From: Tumebacillus_A lipolyticus
GTDB lineage: Bacteria; Bacillota; Bacilli; Tumebacillales; Tumebacillaceae
Reading direction: 5' to 3'
Assembly: GCF_042682745.1 (NCBI RefSeq)
Contig: NZ_JBHUIO010000008.1
Location: 124,001-188,000 of the forward strand
DNA: 64,000 nucleotides
The position numbers and the translations under genes are program-made. This document shows, piece after piece, positions 24,448 through 32,862 of the stretch. Position 1 is the first letter of the stretch; each line of letters begins with the position of its first letter. The notes under the pieces were generated by a model that worked only from the letters and a program-made list of their open reading frames with translations, did no database searches and was not told the DNA's origin.

Positions 24448-24475
24448 ATTATATGTCAGTTCAGTCGATTTTGAA
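24448..24475 (-). promoter_or_regulatory. Promoter of the leader peptide and MFS gene
   Basis: Minus-strand TTCAAA (24470-24475), 16 bases, TATAAT (24448-24453). It lies between the gatD terminator and the leader peptide. Confidence 0.65.
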
Positions 24476-24487
24476 AAGCAGAAAAAA

Positions 24488-24514
24488 AGCTGTTCAAGTG
24501 ATGACCGAACAGCT
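24488..24514 (-). terminator. Terminator of the murT-gatD operon
   Basis: On the minus strand AGCTGTTC pairs with GAACAGCT around an 11-base loop and is followed by TTTTTTTC. Confidence 0.85.
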
Positions 24515-24545
24515 TCATTTTTCGCCTGAACGCCTCGCCCTGTTC

Positions 24546-25280
24546 CTAACGGGACTCGACCAGGCGCTTATATAATTTTTGCTGTGTGCGCGCTTCCAGC
24601 TGATCGTCGATCCGATCCAACGTGAACGACAGATCTCTGCGCCGAAGCGCAAGCGTGATCAGATGATCCGCCAGCGCTGGGTTTTTCGCAAGGAGCGGAC
24701 CGTGCAGGTAGGTGCCGAAGATCGAGCCTTGGCGAACACCTTCAAACGCATCCTCACCGCTGTTGCCATACCCTTTGATCACCTTCATCATCGGTTGCAC
24801 CTGTGCGCCGAGATACGTTTTGCCCGAGTGGTTCTCATAGCCGATCACGTTCGTCTTCACACCGTCGATCTCCATCTCGGCCACCACATTGCCGACCATG
24901 CGCTCTTTCGCGCCGACCGTGTGGATGTCAAGCAGCCCAAGCCCCGGGATCCGCTGCCCACCGCTCGTCTCAAAATAGTTGCCGAGCAATTGGTAGCCAC
25001 CGCAGACCGCGAGGATGACCGTGCCCTTCGCCACCGCCTTTTCCAAGTTCTGGCGGCGCTTTTGCAAGTCCTCCGCGACGATGCCCTGCTCGCGATCCAT
25101 GCCACCGCCCATCACCAAGATGTCATAGCTGGAAAGATCGGGCTCATGGCCGACGGTCACCTCGTCCACCGTGACGCGCAGCCCGCGCCATTCGGCACGC
25201 TTTTGCAGGATGATCACATTGCCGCGGTCGCTGTACAGGTCGAGCAGATCAGGATACAGATGCGCGATTGACAGTTGCAA
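24546..25280 (-). CDS. gatD: Lipid II glutamine amidotransferase subunit GatD
   Basis: 244 residues from a TTG at 25280, with AAGGAGGG about eight bases upstream. The open frame extends further but lies inside murT. It is a CobQ-like class I glutaminase domain: the nucleophile Cys is in ILAVCGGYQLLG and the His in FGTYLHGPLLAKNP. GatD supplies ammonia to MurT, which amidates the D-glutamate of lipid II to D-isoglutamine, a step needed for cross-linking in many Gram-positives. The start overlaps the end of murT by 32 bases, so the two are translationally coupled. Confidence 0.92.
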   Translation of the reverse strand: MQLSIAHLYPDLLDLYSDRGNVIILQKRAEWRGLRVTVDEVTVGHEPDLSSYDILVMGGGMDREQGIVAEDLQKRRQNLEKAVAKGTVILAVCGGYQLLGNYFETSGGQRIPGLGLLDIHTVGAKERMVGNVVAEMEIDGVKTNVIGYENHSGKTYLGAQVQPMMKVIKGYGNSGEDAFEGVRQGSIFGTYLHGPLLAKNPALADHLITLALRRRDLSFTLDRIDDQLEARTQQKLYKRLVESR

Positions 25281-26637
25281 GCTCGGTCCCTCCTTCGTTG
25301 AGCAGATGATCTCTGATGTTGTAAAGCGAGGTGTAGGTGGACAGAATGTAGAGCATATGGCCGTCTGGCAGATCGCGCAGGGACTGTTCGACACATTGGA
25401 TGTCCCCTTCGATGATCTCGGTGATCTCCCCGAGGTCCGCATACCGCAGGCGGATCGCAAAGTCTTCCGCGCGAGTTCCCGCACAATAGATGCGGCGAAG
25501 GTCGGCAAGCTGGTGCAGTCGCTCGATGTTCGTATCCCAGATCCACGAGACGTCCGTCCCGTCCGCATAGCGGTCGTTCAAGATGACCACCAGTTCGACC
25601 GGGCGCGTTTCGTGCTCGACCACTTTTAACACTTCGTTAAACCCGGTCGGGTTTTTGACCAGCGTCAGCATCAGATCGCGCCCGTTGGCAGCCGTCAAGC
25701 GCTCCATCCGCCCGAGTTGCGTTTTCATTTCGCTCATGCCGCGCACCAGCACGTCGTCCTGCACGCCGAAGACGGTCGATGCGGTGATCGAAGCTAATGC
25801 GTTGTAGACGTTGTACAGGGCGGGAGAGTTGATAAACCCGGTGGCAGAGCCGACCTGAAACGAGATGCCCTCTCTGCACAGCCCCACATCTTCTGCGACC
25901 ACCGAAGGGGTTGGGCGCGTGAAGTCGCAGGACGAGCAGCTATAAAATCCGAGCTGTCCATAATGATAGAGCGTGTAGTCCAAATGGTTGCCACACTTGC
26001 GGCAAAACTTCCCGTCGCGCACTTCCGAATGCGCTTCCGAGTCGAACTGGCTCGAATCTATCCCATAATAGAGAACGTTTTTCTCCTTTGGCGCGATCGA
26101 AGTGACGAGCGGATCATCCGCGTTTAAGATGACCGTCGTGTTGTTCGGCGCCTTTTGCAAAGCTCGTCCGACCATATCGACAACCGTATCCAGTTCGCCA
26201 TAGCGGTCCATCTGGTCGCGGAAGAAGTTGGTCACCACCACCGCTTTCGGTTGCAGGTGCCCGATCACATTGCCGATCGTCGCCTCATCGACTTCCAGAA
26301 CGACCGCTTGATCCTGATCGTGAGCAAGATCGACGCCTTCGATCAGCGTCGTGGCGATCCCTTGGATCAAGTTAGCCCCCAAGCTGTTGGAGATCACGTT
26401 TCGTCCATCCGCTTTTAAGAACGTCACGAGCAGGTTGCTCGTCGTCGTCTTGCCGTTTGTCCCCGTGATGAAGATCGTGCGCTGTCCGAGGATTCTGCCG
26501 TAGACTGCCAACAGGTCTGGACAGATGCGAAGGGCGATCTGCCCAGGCAGCGTCGTCCCTTTGCGGCCTGTGAGCGTCAGCAGTTTTTTTGTCATTTTTG
26601 CGGCGAACACTGCCGCGTGGAACCGTAGGCCGTACAA
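25249..26637 (-). CDS. murT: Lipid II isoglutaminyl synthase, Mur-ligase subunit MurT
   Basis: 462 residues. Mur-ligase ATP site ITGTNGKTTTSNLLV, then VVTNFFRDQMDRYGELDT and NADDPL, with the MurT-specific four-Cys zinc ribbon (FCRKCGNHL and YSCSSCDF). The C-terminal DUF1727 domain starts near VKNPTGFNEVLK and contains NDRYADGTDVSWIWD. It activates the alpha-carboxylate of D-Glu in lipid II and takes ammonia from GatD. First gene of the operon. The start is the likely first ATG, with GGAGGAATCGC upstream. Confidence 0.95.
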   Translation of the reverse strand: MYGLRFHAAVFAAKMTKKLLTLTGRKGTTLPGQIALRICPDLLAVYGRILGQRTIFITGTNGKTTTSNLLVTFLKADGRNVISNSLGANLIQGIATTLIEGVDLAHDQDQAVVLEVDEATIGNVIGHLQPKAVVVTNFFRDQMDRYGELDTVVDMVGRALQKAPNNTTVILNADDPLVTSIAPKEKNVLYYGIDSSQFDSEAHSEVRDGKFCRKCGNHLDYTLYHYGQLGFYSCSSCDFTRPTPSVVAEDVGLCREGISFQVGSATGFINSPALYNVYNALASITASTVFGVQDDVLVRGMSEMKTQLGRMERLTAANGRDLMLTLVKNPTGFNEVLKVVEHETRPVELVVILNDRYADGTDVSWIWDTNIERLHQLADLRRIYCAGTRAEDFAIRLRYADLGEITEIIEGDIQCVEQSLRDLPDGHMLYILSTYTSLYNIRDHLLNEGGTELATVNRASVS

Positions 26638-26720
26638 AGCGATTCCTCCTATTACTTTTAATGCCTAGCAGAGTCGTTTCATCCCTTCATGATACACCTG
26701 TTCCCGTGAAAAAAAAAGAA

Positions 26721-26749
26721 GCGAGGTCGGCGCTCAGCGCTGACCTCGC
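26721..26749 (-). terminator. Terminator overlapping the end of the membrane protein gene
   Basis: GCGAGGTC(A/G)GCGCT arms pair across CAGC; on the minus strand the hairpin is followed by TTCTTTTTTTTT. The stop codon of the gene ending at 26734 lies inside the hairpin. Confidence 0.88.
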
Positions 26750-27132
26750 AAGCTTTGCTTATACTCGCGTAAGATTCCTAAGATTTCATGAAACCACGGC
26801 CCACCATAGGCGACCAACACACCCGCGCACAGATAGTCCATCGTGTTGGCAATCCAAGCAGAGTTGGCGAGCGTCCAGATCGGCGTCAGTCCGAGATAGG
26901 AGAGCGGATGGATGTTGCCGAGTGCGGCGAGCAGAGCTCCGTTCACGCCGCAGACCAGATGAACGTTCGCATGGACAGTCCCCTCGCTGACCGTCATCAG
27001 CTGCCCTTTCAACTCTTGGTCGCCAGGCGTTGCCACCAGCCAGTTGAACCGTTTGCGCAGTTGTTGTGTCATCGTCTGCGCCGAAGCGGACAGCGCCGAC
27101 ATCACACCTAGAAAACGCAACAGATCGTCCAT
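26734..27132 (-). CDS. 132-residue membrane-associated protein of unknown function
   Basis: The ATG has GGGGGA directly upstream. The N-terminal half is soluble (LRFLGVMSALSASAQTMTQQ, LRKRFNWLVATPGDQELKG). The second half has two hydrophobic segments (VHLVCGVNGALLAALG and ANTMDYLCAGVLVAYGG) around IHPLSYLGLTPIWTL. No family is recognised. It is transcribed alone in front of the murT promoter region. Confidence 0.6.
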   Translation of the reverse strand: MDDLLRFLGVMSALSASAQTMTQQLRKRFNWLVATPGDQELKGQLMTVSEGTVHANVHLVCGVNGALLAALGNIHPLSYLGLTPIWTLANSAWIANTMDYLCAGVLVAYGGPWFHEILGILREYKQSLRGQR

Positions 27133-27194
27133 TCCCCCGCCGCCCCCTCACCACTGTGATGCCCCATGTTTATGAGTTTTCGACACAAAAAAGA

Positions 27195-27211
27195 CCCCTT
27201 GCAACAAGGGG
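27195..27211 (-). terminator. Terminator of the LCP gene
   Basis: CCCCTTG pairs with CAAGGGG around CAA. On the minus strand it is followed by TCTTTTTTGTG. Confidence 0.82.
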
Positions 27212-27221
27212 CCTTCGCTCA

Positions 27222-28778
27222 TCATGAAGCGTTGGGAAGATTCGTTTCGCCACCAGTCCCTGGCAGTGCGGTGCCCGGTGGGTTGGTGCCTCCACCCGGG
27301 TTGGTCTCTCCGCCTGGGGTGGTGCCACCGCCCGGGTTGGTGCCTCCGCCCGGATTGGTGCCTCCACCCGGATTGGTTCCGCCTCCCGGGTTGGTGCCTC
27401 CGCCCGGATTGGTTCCTCCCCCGGGGTTGGTGCCTCCGCCCGGATTCGTGCCGCCCCCCGGATTGGTGCCGCCACCCGGGTTCGTTCCTCCGCCCGGATT
27501 GGTACCACCGCCGGGGTTGGTCCCGCCTCCTGGATTGGTGCCACCGCCCGGATTCGTTCCTCCGCCTGGGTTCGTGCCGCCACCCGGGTTCGTGCCACCG
27601 CCCGGATTGGTGCCTGGCGAGGTGCTGCCACCTGGAAACGGATTGACCTTGTTCGGATCGACCGGCTCCTCCGGTTGATCTGGCTCGATGTTCGGGTTGC
27701 TCGGAACGATCGGGTCCGGTTGGTAATACTCTTGCGGCTGTGTATCCACGTCCTCTTTGAGATCCTTCGGATCGAGGCCTAAGAACTCATAGACCGCTTT
27801 GCGCATCTCATAGACGTCTGGCAACAACACCGATTGTCCACCGCCAGCCCAGCCGCCTTTAAACGTGTTCTCCGGCGGGACTTGCAGCGTCTCCATGCTC
27901 GAAGTGTCCACTTCGAGCGCCAAACGACCCAGCTTCAACATGTCGCTACCCTTGATGTTCGTCTCCATGTACGGCTTGATCGCGTCGAGGATCTTCGGCA
28001 GCTTGACGATCGAAGCAGGCGTTGCCATCTTGTCTGCCAGCGCGACCATAAATTTCCGTTGGCGCTCCGTGCGGGCGAAATCGGAGAGCGCATCATGGCG
28101 GAAGCGCACATACATCAGCGCTTTTTTGCCGTCGAGCTGTTGCAGCCCCTGTTCGAGATGAATGTCGTAGACCCCGTCATCCGCATAGTGAAGCGGCTTC
28201 TCCACGTCGAGCTCCACACCCCCGACCGCATCGACGATGCCGATAAAGCCTTGGAAGTCTGTTTTCGCATAGTAATGGATCGGAATCTGCAGCATATCCT
28301 TCAGCGTTTTGATCGTCAGGTCGGGCCCGCCGATCGCGTGCGCTGCATTGATCTTGTCAAACCCATGCCCCTCCGGAATCTTGTACCACAGGTCCCGCAT
28401 GACAGACATCACTTTCGCTTTCTTCGTCTCCGGATCGATCGACACGATCACGATGCTGTCTGAGCGAGGGTGCTCATCATTGTCTCGATTGTCCACGCCG
28501 AGCAGCACGATGTTGACAGGCTCCGTGCCTGTCCACTCTTCCACTTCGACGATCTTGTCGGTTGAATTTTTGTTCTCCTGTTGAATACCATTAATAAAGC
28601 TTCCGATGTAGTAGGCGTAGACGCTGACGATCGCCACCAACAGCACGGCGATGATCGCCACCGTCCATTTGAACGACTTCGTCTTCCACCACCTTTTCTT
28701 TCCGGTCGAGGCAGCAGTTTTTTTCTCTTTCGATTTTTTCTCTTTTGTCTTCTTCCCTCTGTCTTTTCTGCTCTCCAT
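27222..28778 (-). CDS. LytR-CpsA-Psr (LCP) family cell-wall ligase with Asn-Pro-Gly repeat tail
   Basis: 518 residues. A very basic cytoplasmic start (Lys-rich, 1-37), one membrane span (TVAIIAVLLVAIVSVYAYYIG), then the LCP domain: NIVLLGVDNRDNDEHPRSDSI, MSVMRDLWYKIPEG and VRFRHDALSDFARTERQRK, which hold the Arg/Asp residues that bind polyprenyl pyrophosphate. LCP enzymes attach teichoic acids or other polymers to peptidoglycan. The last third is a low-complexity tail, mainly about 17 tandem NPGGGT units, ending LPGTGGETNLPNAS. The tail is probably a wall-spanning spacer; an LPGTG is present but no sorting-type hydrophobic tail follows. Confidence 0.92.
   Translation of the reverse strand: MESRKDRGKKTKEKKSKEKKTAASTGKKRWWKTKSFKWTVAIIAVLLVAIVSVYAYYIGSFINGIQQENKNSTDKIVEVEEWTGTEPVNIVLLGVDNRDNDEHPRSDSIVIVSIDPETKKAKVMSVMRDLWYKIPEGHGFDKINAAHAIGGPDLTIKTLKDMLQIPIHYYAKTDFQGFIGIVDAVGGVELDVEKPLHYADDGVYDIHLEQGLQQLDGKKALMYVRFRHDALSDFARTERQRKFMVALADKMATPASIVKLPKILDAIKPYMETNIKGSDMLKLGRLALEVDTSSMETLQVPPENTFKGGWAGGGQSVLLPDVYEMRKAVYEFLGLDPKDLKEDVDTQPQEYYQPDPIVPSNPNIEPDQPEEPVDPNKVNPFPGGSTSPGTNPGGGTNPGGGTNPGGGTNPGGGTNPGGGTNPGGGTNPGGGTNPGGGTNPGGGTNPGGGTNPGGGTNPGGGTNPGGGTNPGGGTNPGGGTNPGGGTTPGGETNPGGGTNPPGTALPGTGGETNLPNAS
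27280..27615. repeat. 18-bp tandem repeats in the LCP gene
   Basis: Near-identical 18-base units encode NPGGGT about 17 times, with third-position variation between units (GGG/GGA/GGT/GGC choices). The region is GC-rich and prone to slippage, so the repeat number probably differs among strains. The opposite strand gives long Pro-rich open frames, which I treat as artefacts. Confidence 0.9.
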
Positions 28779-28955
28779 CTATATCCAAACCTCTCTATTT
28801 GTCGAATTGTAAAAAAAATCAAGACGCAAAAATTATATCATAGGATCGAATCTGCTTTTGTTACAAAACTCGTACAATGTCGAAAAAAAGAACACTGCCA
28901 CAAGCCGTGTTTTTTCCTACTTTATCGAAAGAAACAACCGCTGTCTATGAGAAGT

Positions 28956-29408
28956 TCATTCCACAATCTCCACCATCGTTCCGACCTGCACATGATCGTA
29001 CAGCCAAGTGATCTCTTCGTTTTTCATCCGCACGCATCCGGCCGATACATGCTGGCCGATCAGCTCCGGTTGGTTCGTCCCGTGGATGCCATATTTGGAG
29101 CCATCTGTGCCCGGCACATCCAGGCCAATCCAGCGCTCGCCGAGCGGATTGTTCGGATCGCCGCCGGGGATGTTTTTTTTCAAATACCACGGCTTTTTGA
29201 CCAACATGACCACCGTGTACGTGCCAGTTGGCGTATCATCATGCTCTCTGCCTGTCGCCACAGCAAACGAGCGGATCGGCACATGGTAGGAATAGTAGAC
29301 CAACCTGTTTTCCGACTTGTCGATCTTTATATAGGACGTGCTGAATGGCAAACTGGTTACATTGGCAAATAAAAAGAAACCGATCAGGATTGCACTGCCC
29401 AGGCGCAT
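28956..29408 (-). CDS. Exported L,D-transpeptidase (YkuD domain)
   Basis: 150 residues. A signal peptide or membrane anchor (RLGSAILIGFFLFANVTSL) is followed by one YkuD domain with the catalytic motif HGTNQPELIGQHVSAGCVRM (His, then Ser-x-Gly-Cys-Val-Arg). TPTGTYTVVMLVKKP is the typical substrate-groove strand. L,D-transpeptidases make 3-3 cross-links in peptidoglycan or spore cortex, or link proteins to it. No LysM domain is present. Monocistronic. Confidence 0.92.
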   Translation of the reverse strand: MRLGSAILIGFFLFANVTSLPFSTSYIKIDKSENRLVYYSYHVPIRSFAVATGREHDDTPTGTYTVVMLVKKPWYLKKNIPGGDPNNPLGERWIGLDVPGTDGSKYGIHGTNQPELIGQHVSAGCVRMKNEEITWLYDHVQVGTMVEIVE

Positions 29409-29460
29409 CGTCTATCACCCCCGTGTGCATACACTTCCCGATCGGTTTCATCTTTATCCA

Positions 29461-30924
29461 TTATTTGCGAACTGCGCTCTCCTCCATTTGCAAGGCGGTG
29501 GACACCAGCGCGCGCAGCTTGTGGTCGCACTCATTCCATTCCTGCTGCGTATCCGAATCTGCGACAATCCCCGCTCCCGCCTGAAAATAGGACACGTCGT
29601 TCTGGTGAATGATCGTGCGGATGACGATCGCTGTGTTCATATTGCCCAGGAAATCAAAAAATCCGAGCACTCCCCCATATGCTCCACGATCATAATCTTC
29701 CAACTCGTCGATCACTTCCATCGCCCGCACTTTCGGCGTGCCAGACAGCGTGCCGGCCGGGAAGGTGGCAAGAAAGACGTCAAACAATCGCTGATCTGAC
29801 TTCACGCGTCCCTCCACCGTCGAGACCATGTGGTAGACATGCGAATACTCTTCGATCACCATAAAATCTTTGACAAAGATCGAACCCGGCTCACAGATGC
29901 GCCCTAAGTCGTTGCGGCAAAGGTCGATCAGCATCAGATGCTCCGCTCGCTCCTTCTCATCATTGCGCAGCCGTTCGATCAGCTGCACATTCTCTTCGGG
30001 ACGCTTGCCCTTTCCTTTGGAGGTGCCAGCGATCGGACGCATCTGCGCCACACCGTCCTCCAAGCGAATCTGCATCTCGGGCGACGTGCCAAAAATTTTA
30101 TAGTCGCCATAGTCGACATAGTACATATAGGGCGACGGGTTGATCTGTTTCAGCCGATGGTAAACCTGCATCGTGTCAATTTTGCCGATGACCCGATTGC
30201 GCTTGGAGAGCACGACCTGAAACACATCACCTTCCCGAATGTACGCTTTGCACCGCTCGACGCGCTGACGATACTCAGCTTCTGTCACATCTTCTTCCAC
30301 CTGCAGAAGCGATGGATCATACCCGTCGAACATCAGCTCCTGATCGGGGTGCAAAAACGATTCGATCTCTGCGAACGACGGGGTGGGCAACCCTTCGATC
30401 TCGTTGATGACCACACGGATGATGTCGCGCTCAAACTGCAGAACCACCTGATGAACTTGCAGCCGGATATCATCCAGTTGGCGATCATCGAGCGTCGTGT
30501 TGGGGATATTTTCAAAATATCGAATCGCATCATAGGACAGATGGCCGACAAAGCCGAACGAATACTTGCCCATCTTCGCCCGATCCTGCAGGTCAAAGGA
30601 GTCGATCACGCCGGAGAGCAGTTTGGACACGCTCCCTGAGAAGTTGTGCAACTGGGTGCCGTCCGCTGTCAGATTCGTGCGAATCGTTTCGACTAGAAGC
30701 GGGTTCCCCTCCAGCGAAAAGTTGCGCTTCTTGACCTTGACGGTCAGCAAGGGAAACAGCGCGATGCTCGATTGACAGTAGCGAGAATAGATATCCTTGA
30801 TCGAATCGAGCAAAAAAGCGTTCTGCTCGCCGTACGCTTTGCCGAGCGCTTGGAACACTTCGAACGATTCACAGATGCGCGGATAGGTCTTCGCTCTGCT
30901 TTTGACTCCGATCTTGCGGCTCAT
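29461..30924 (-). CDS. Anthranilate synthase component I / aminodeoxychorismate synthase PabB-like
   Basis: 487 residues from the ATG at 30924, whose ATGA overlaps the TGA of trpG by four bases. The chorismate-binding domain is complete: VFQVVLSKR, NPSPYMYYVDYGDYKIFGTSPEM, RPIAGTSKGKGKRPEE, ERAEHLMLIDLCRNDLGRI and FPAGTLSGTPKVRAMEVIDE. It uses ammonia from the glutaminase subunit to turn chorismate into anthranilate or aminodeoxychorismate. I cannot decide between TrpE and PabB; the coupling to trpG and the leader suggest tryptophan-linked control. The longer frame to 31269 lies inside trpG. Confidence 0.88.
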   Translation of the reverse strand: MSRKIGVKSRAKTYPRICESFEVFQALGKAYGEQNAFLLDSIKDIYSRYCQSSIALFPLLTVKVKKRNFSLEGNPLLVETIRTNLTADGTQLHNFSGSVSKLLSGVIDSFDLQDRAKMGKYSFGFVGHLSYDAIRYFENIPNTTLDDRQLDDIRLQVHQVVLQFERDIIRVVINEIEGLPTPSFAEIESFLHPDQELMFDGYDPSLLQVEEDVTEAEYRQRVERCKAYIREGDVFQVVLSKRNRVIGKIDTMQVYHRLKQINPSPYMYYVDYGDYKIFGTSPEMQIRLEDGVAQMRPIAGTSKGKGKRPEENVQLIERLRNDEKERAEHLMLIDLCRNDLGRICEPGSIFVKDFMVIEEYSHVYHMVSTVEGRVKSDQRLFDVFLATFPAGTLSGTPKVRAMEVIDELEDYDRGAYGGVLGFFDFLGNMNTAIVIRTIIHQNDVSYFQAGAGIVADSDTQQEWNECDHKLRALVSTALQMEESAVRK

Positions 30925-31502
30925 ACCAGCACCCCCACCCGGTCGGTCAGGAAGTTTTGCATCATTTTCATGCCGCCTTCTGTCAGGATCGATTCCGGGT
31001 GGAACTGCAAGCCGGTCACAGCCAGCTCGCGATGTCGCAGCGCCATGATCTCGCCATCCTCCGATTCGGCGAGAATCTCCAAAGCGGCAGGCAGCGAGGC
31101 GCGCTCCACGACCAGCGAATGGTAGCGCGTCGCAGTGAACGGGTTGGGCACATCTGCAAAGATGCCATCCCCCTTGTGGCGCACGCGCGATGTCTTCCCA
31201 TGCATCATCGTCTTGGCCTTGACCACGCGACCGCCGAACACCTGACCGATCGACTGATGCCCGAGGCACACGCCGAGCACAGGGATTCGTCCGGCAAAGC
31301 GGCGAATCGCCTCCAGCGAAATTCCCGCCTCATCCGGGGTGCCCGGCCCTGGCGAGATCAGCAGATGCGTCGGGGACAGCAGCTCGATCTCTTCCAAAGA
31401 GATCTGATCATTGCGCTTGACCAGCACATCGGCGCCCAACTCCTGCAAGTACTGCACGATGTTGTACGTAAACGAATCATAGTTGTCGATCACCAAAATC
31501 AT
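30921..31502 (-). CDS. trpG: Glutamine amidotransferase component II (TrpG/PabA)
   Basis: 193 residues, the normal length. The class I glutaminase triad is Cys in LGVCLGHQSIG and His-Glu in LQFHPESILT; the oxyanion segment is SPGPGTPDEAG. The N-terminus ILVIDNYDSFTYNIVQYL is typical. In Bacilli one such protein (TrpG/PabA) often serves both tryptophan and folate synthesis. The ATG is preceded by GAGGAGCTGAGCTGAG, whose GAG triplets overlap the ribosome site. Overlaps the next gene by four bases. Confidence 0.93.
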   Translation of the reverse strand: MILVIDNYDSFTYNIVQYLQELGADVLVKRNDQISLEEIELLSPTHLLISPGPGTPDEAGISLEAIRRFAGRIPVLGVCLGHQSIGQVFGGRVVKAKTMMHGKTSRVRHKGDGIFADVPNPFTATRYHSLVVERASLPAALEILAESEDGEIMALRHRELAVTGLQFHPESILTEGGMKMMQNFLTDRVGVLV

Positions 31503-31790
31503 CTCAGCTCAGCTCCTCTACTCTTGCTCTCGCTCAACAAACTCTCGCTCAACAAAAAAACCGACTGCGCAGAAGGCGCACTCGGTTACAGGTTCCCGTA
31601 TGAAGGCATACGACACCCGTCCTTGGCTCACCTGATCTCCCCTCTGCTCAACTGCCCTGCTCTCTTCTCACTCTGGATGTTCTGCTGTCACTCGCTCAAA
31701 AAACTCTCTCAATCACTCACTCTAACAACTCGGCTGTCCTTAAAAATTCAAACAGCAACTAACTCTATACTCCTCACATCGTACAAAAGG
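31503..31790 (-). promoter_or_regulatory. GAG/UAG-rich leader of trpG with internal terminator (TRAP-type candidate)
   Basis: This 300-base stretch has no gene. On the minus strand it is rich in GAG and TAG triplets, many two or three bases apart: GAGCAGAGGGGAG, GAGAAGAG and a cluster GAGCGAGAG... ending in GAGGAGCTGAGCTGAG at the trpG start. The known TRAP protein binds 9-11 (G/U)AG triplets spaced by two to three bases, and in B. subtilis it represses trpG by covering the ribosome site. A terminator hairpin lies between the two clusters. Confidence 0.55.
31559..31587 (-). terminator. Leader terminator 57 bases before trpG
   Basis: On the minus strand AACCGAGTGCGC pairs with GCGCAGTCGGTT around the loop CTTCT and is followed by TTTTTTT. 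It is inside the transcript leader, not after a gene, which suggests attenuation. Confidence 0.82.
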
Positions 31791-31803
31791 AAACGATCGA
31801 TTG

Positions 31804-32583
31804 TCAAGATGGAAGAGTGCCCACATCTCCCATAAACTCGCAGATCTTCTCGATCACCTCTAGCTCCCAAGCGGTCTTGTTGAACGTGTGATCCGCCTCC
31901 TCGACCAGATGGAGAACGGCGCGCCCTCCGTAGGAGCGCTCTTGGTACGTATGGGACATCCGCGAGGGAACGGTCGGGTCGTTGGTGCCGTGGATCAGCA
32001 GCACATCCCCTTGGAACTTCTCCGCGCGCTGGAAGACGTTCAGCGTCTTGACATCCTCAGCAAACGCCCGCCCGATCAAGTTACCGTTGTAGTCATAGAG
32101 CTGAAGGTCTGGGACGGCCAGCACACCGTCCACCAGGTCGCGGATCAGTTCGTACATCTCACCCGCCGGAGCTAACAGCATCAGCTTGTGCACATCAATT
32201 GCCCGCTCGCCCGCCACCACAGAAGCGACCAGACCGCCCATGCTCATGCCGAGCAGGGTGACCCGCTCCGGATCGACGCGCGGATCACGCTTGACATGAT
32301 CGAGGATCGCATGCGCCTCCGCGATCTCGCCGCTCACCGTCATCTCTTCAAAATTGCCATCGCTCTCCCCGCTGCCAAGAAAATCGAAGCGAAAGCAGGC
32401 GATGCCCATCGCCTCCAACCGGCGGCAGATTTTCAAAAAGATTCGATGCGGCTCAAGCATGGTGCCTGTAAAACCATGATAGAGAATCACCGCCGGAACT
32501 CTCTCGCCCTCATTCTGAGCGGGAACGTGCTCCATGCCGCGCAAGATCTTGCCCTTATACTCCAATGTGATCGCCGTTTGCAT
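31804..32583 (-). CDS. Alpha/beta-hydrolase (esterase/lipase family)
   Basis: 259 residues. The oxyanion region is VILYHGFTGTMLEPHRIF, the nucleophile Ser is in LLGMSMGGLVAS, the acid in LLIHGTNDPTVP and the His in EEADHTFNKTAWE. These are all triad positions of cinnamoyl/acyl esterases of this group. The protein has no signal peptide, so it is cytosolic. The ATG has GAGGAGGTAGGCAGG upstream. Transcribed towards trpG but separated from it by the leader terminator. Substrate unknown. Confidence 0.88.
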   Translation of the reverse strand: MQTAITLEYKGKILRGMEHVPAQNEGERVPAVILYHGFTGTMLEPHRIFLKICRRLEAMGIACFRFDFLGSGESDGNFEEMTVSGEIAEAHAILDHVKRDPRVDPERVTLLGMSMGGLVASVVAGERAIDVHKLMLLAPAGEMYELIRDLVDGVLAVPDLQLYDYNGNLIGRAFAEDVKTLNVFQRAEKFQGDVLLIHGTNDPTVPSRMSHTYQERSYGGRAVLHLVEEADHTFNKTAWELEVIEKICEFMGDVGTLPS

Positions 32584-32862
32584 CCTGCCTACCTCCTCGT
32601 CAACTTGTTGCCAGCGATCCGAACTGACTCCAGATCAAACGTCTGCAGCGGTCGCTTGCAGCCTTGCAGCTGTCACTTTCATCTATCTCCCATCTGCTCG
32701 TTCCCAAACGGAAGAGCAGTTGAAATGCGATCGATCAAACCACTTCCCACATGGAAGAGCTTCTGCTTTCATTATAGCAACTTTTGGCAATCGATGCAGG
32801 ATTTTCGACCGATTTGTCGAATGGAGACTGGGCAGAAAAGGATATGGAGGAAGAGGATACTA

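Noticed and set aside
27166..27678. Pro-rich open frames opposite the LCP tail
   Set aside because: They come from the 18-base repeat of the LCP gene read in other frames.
31561..31640. T-box riboswitch before trpG
   Set aside because: No AGGGTGGNACCGCG motif or specifier loop could be found in the leader.
32188..32862. An upstream extension of the SLH protein frame
   Set aside because: It overlaps the esterase gene on the opposite strand and precedes the signal peptide and ribosome site of the real start.
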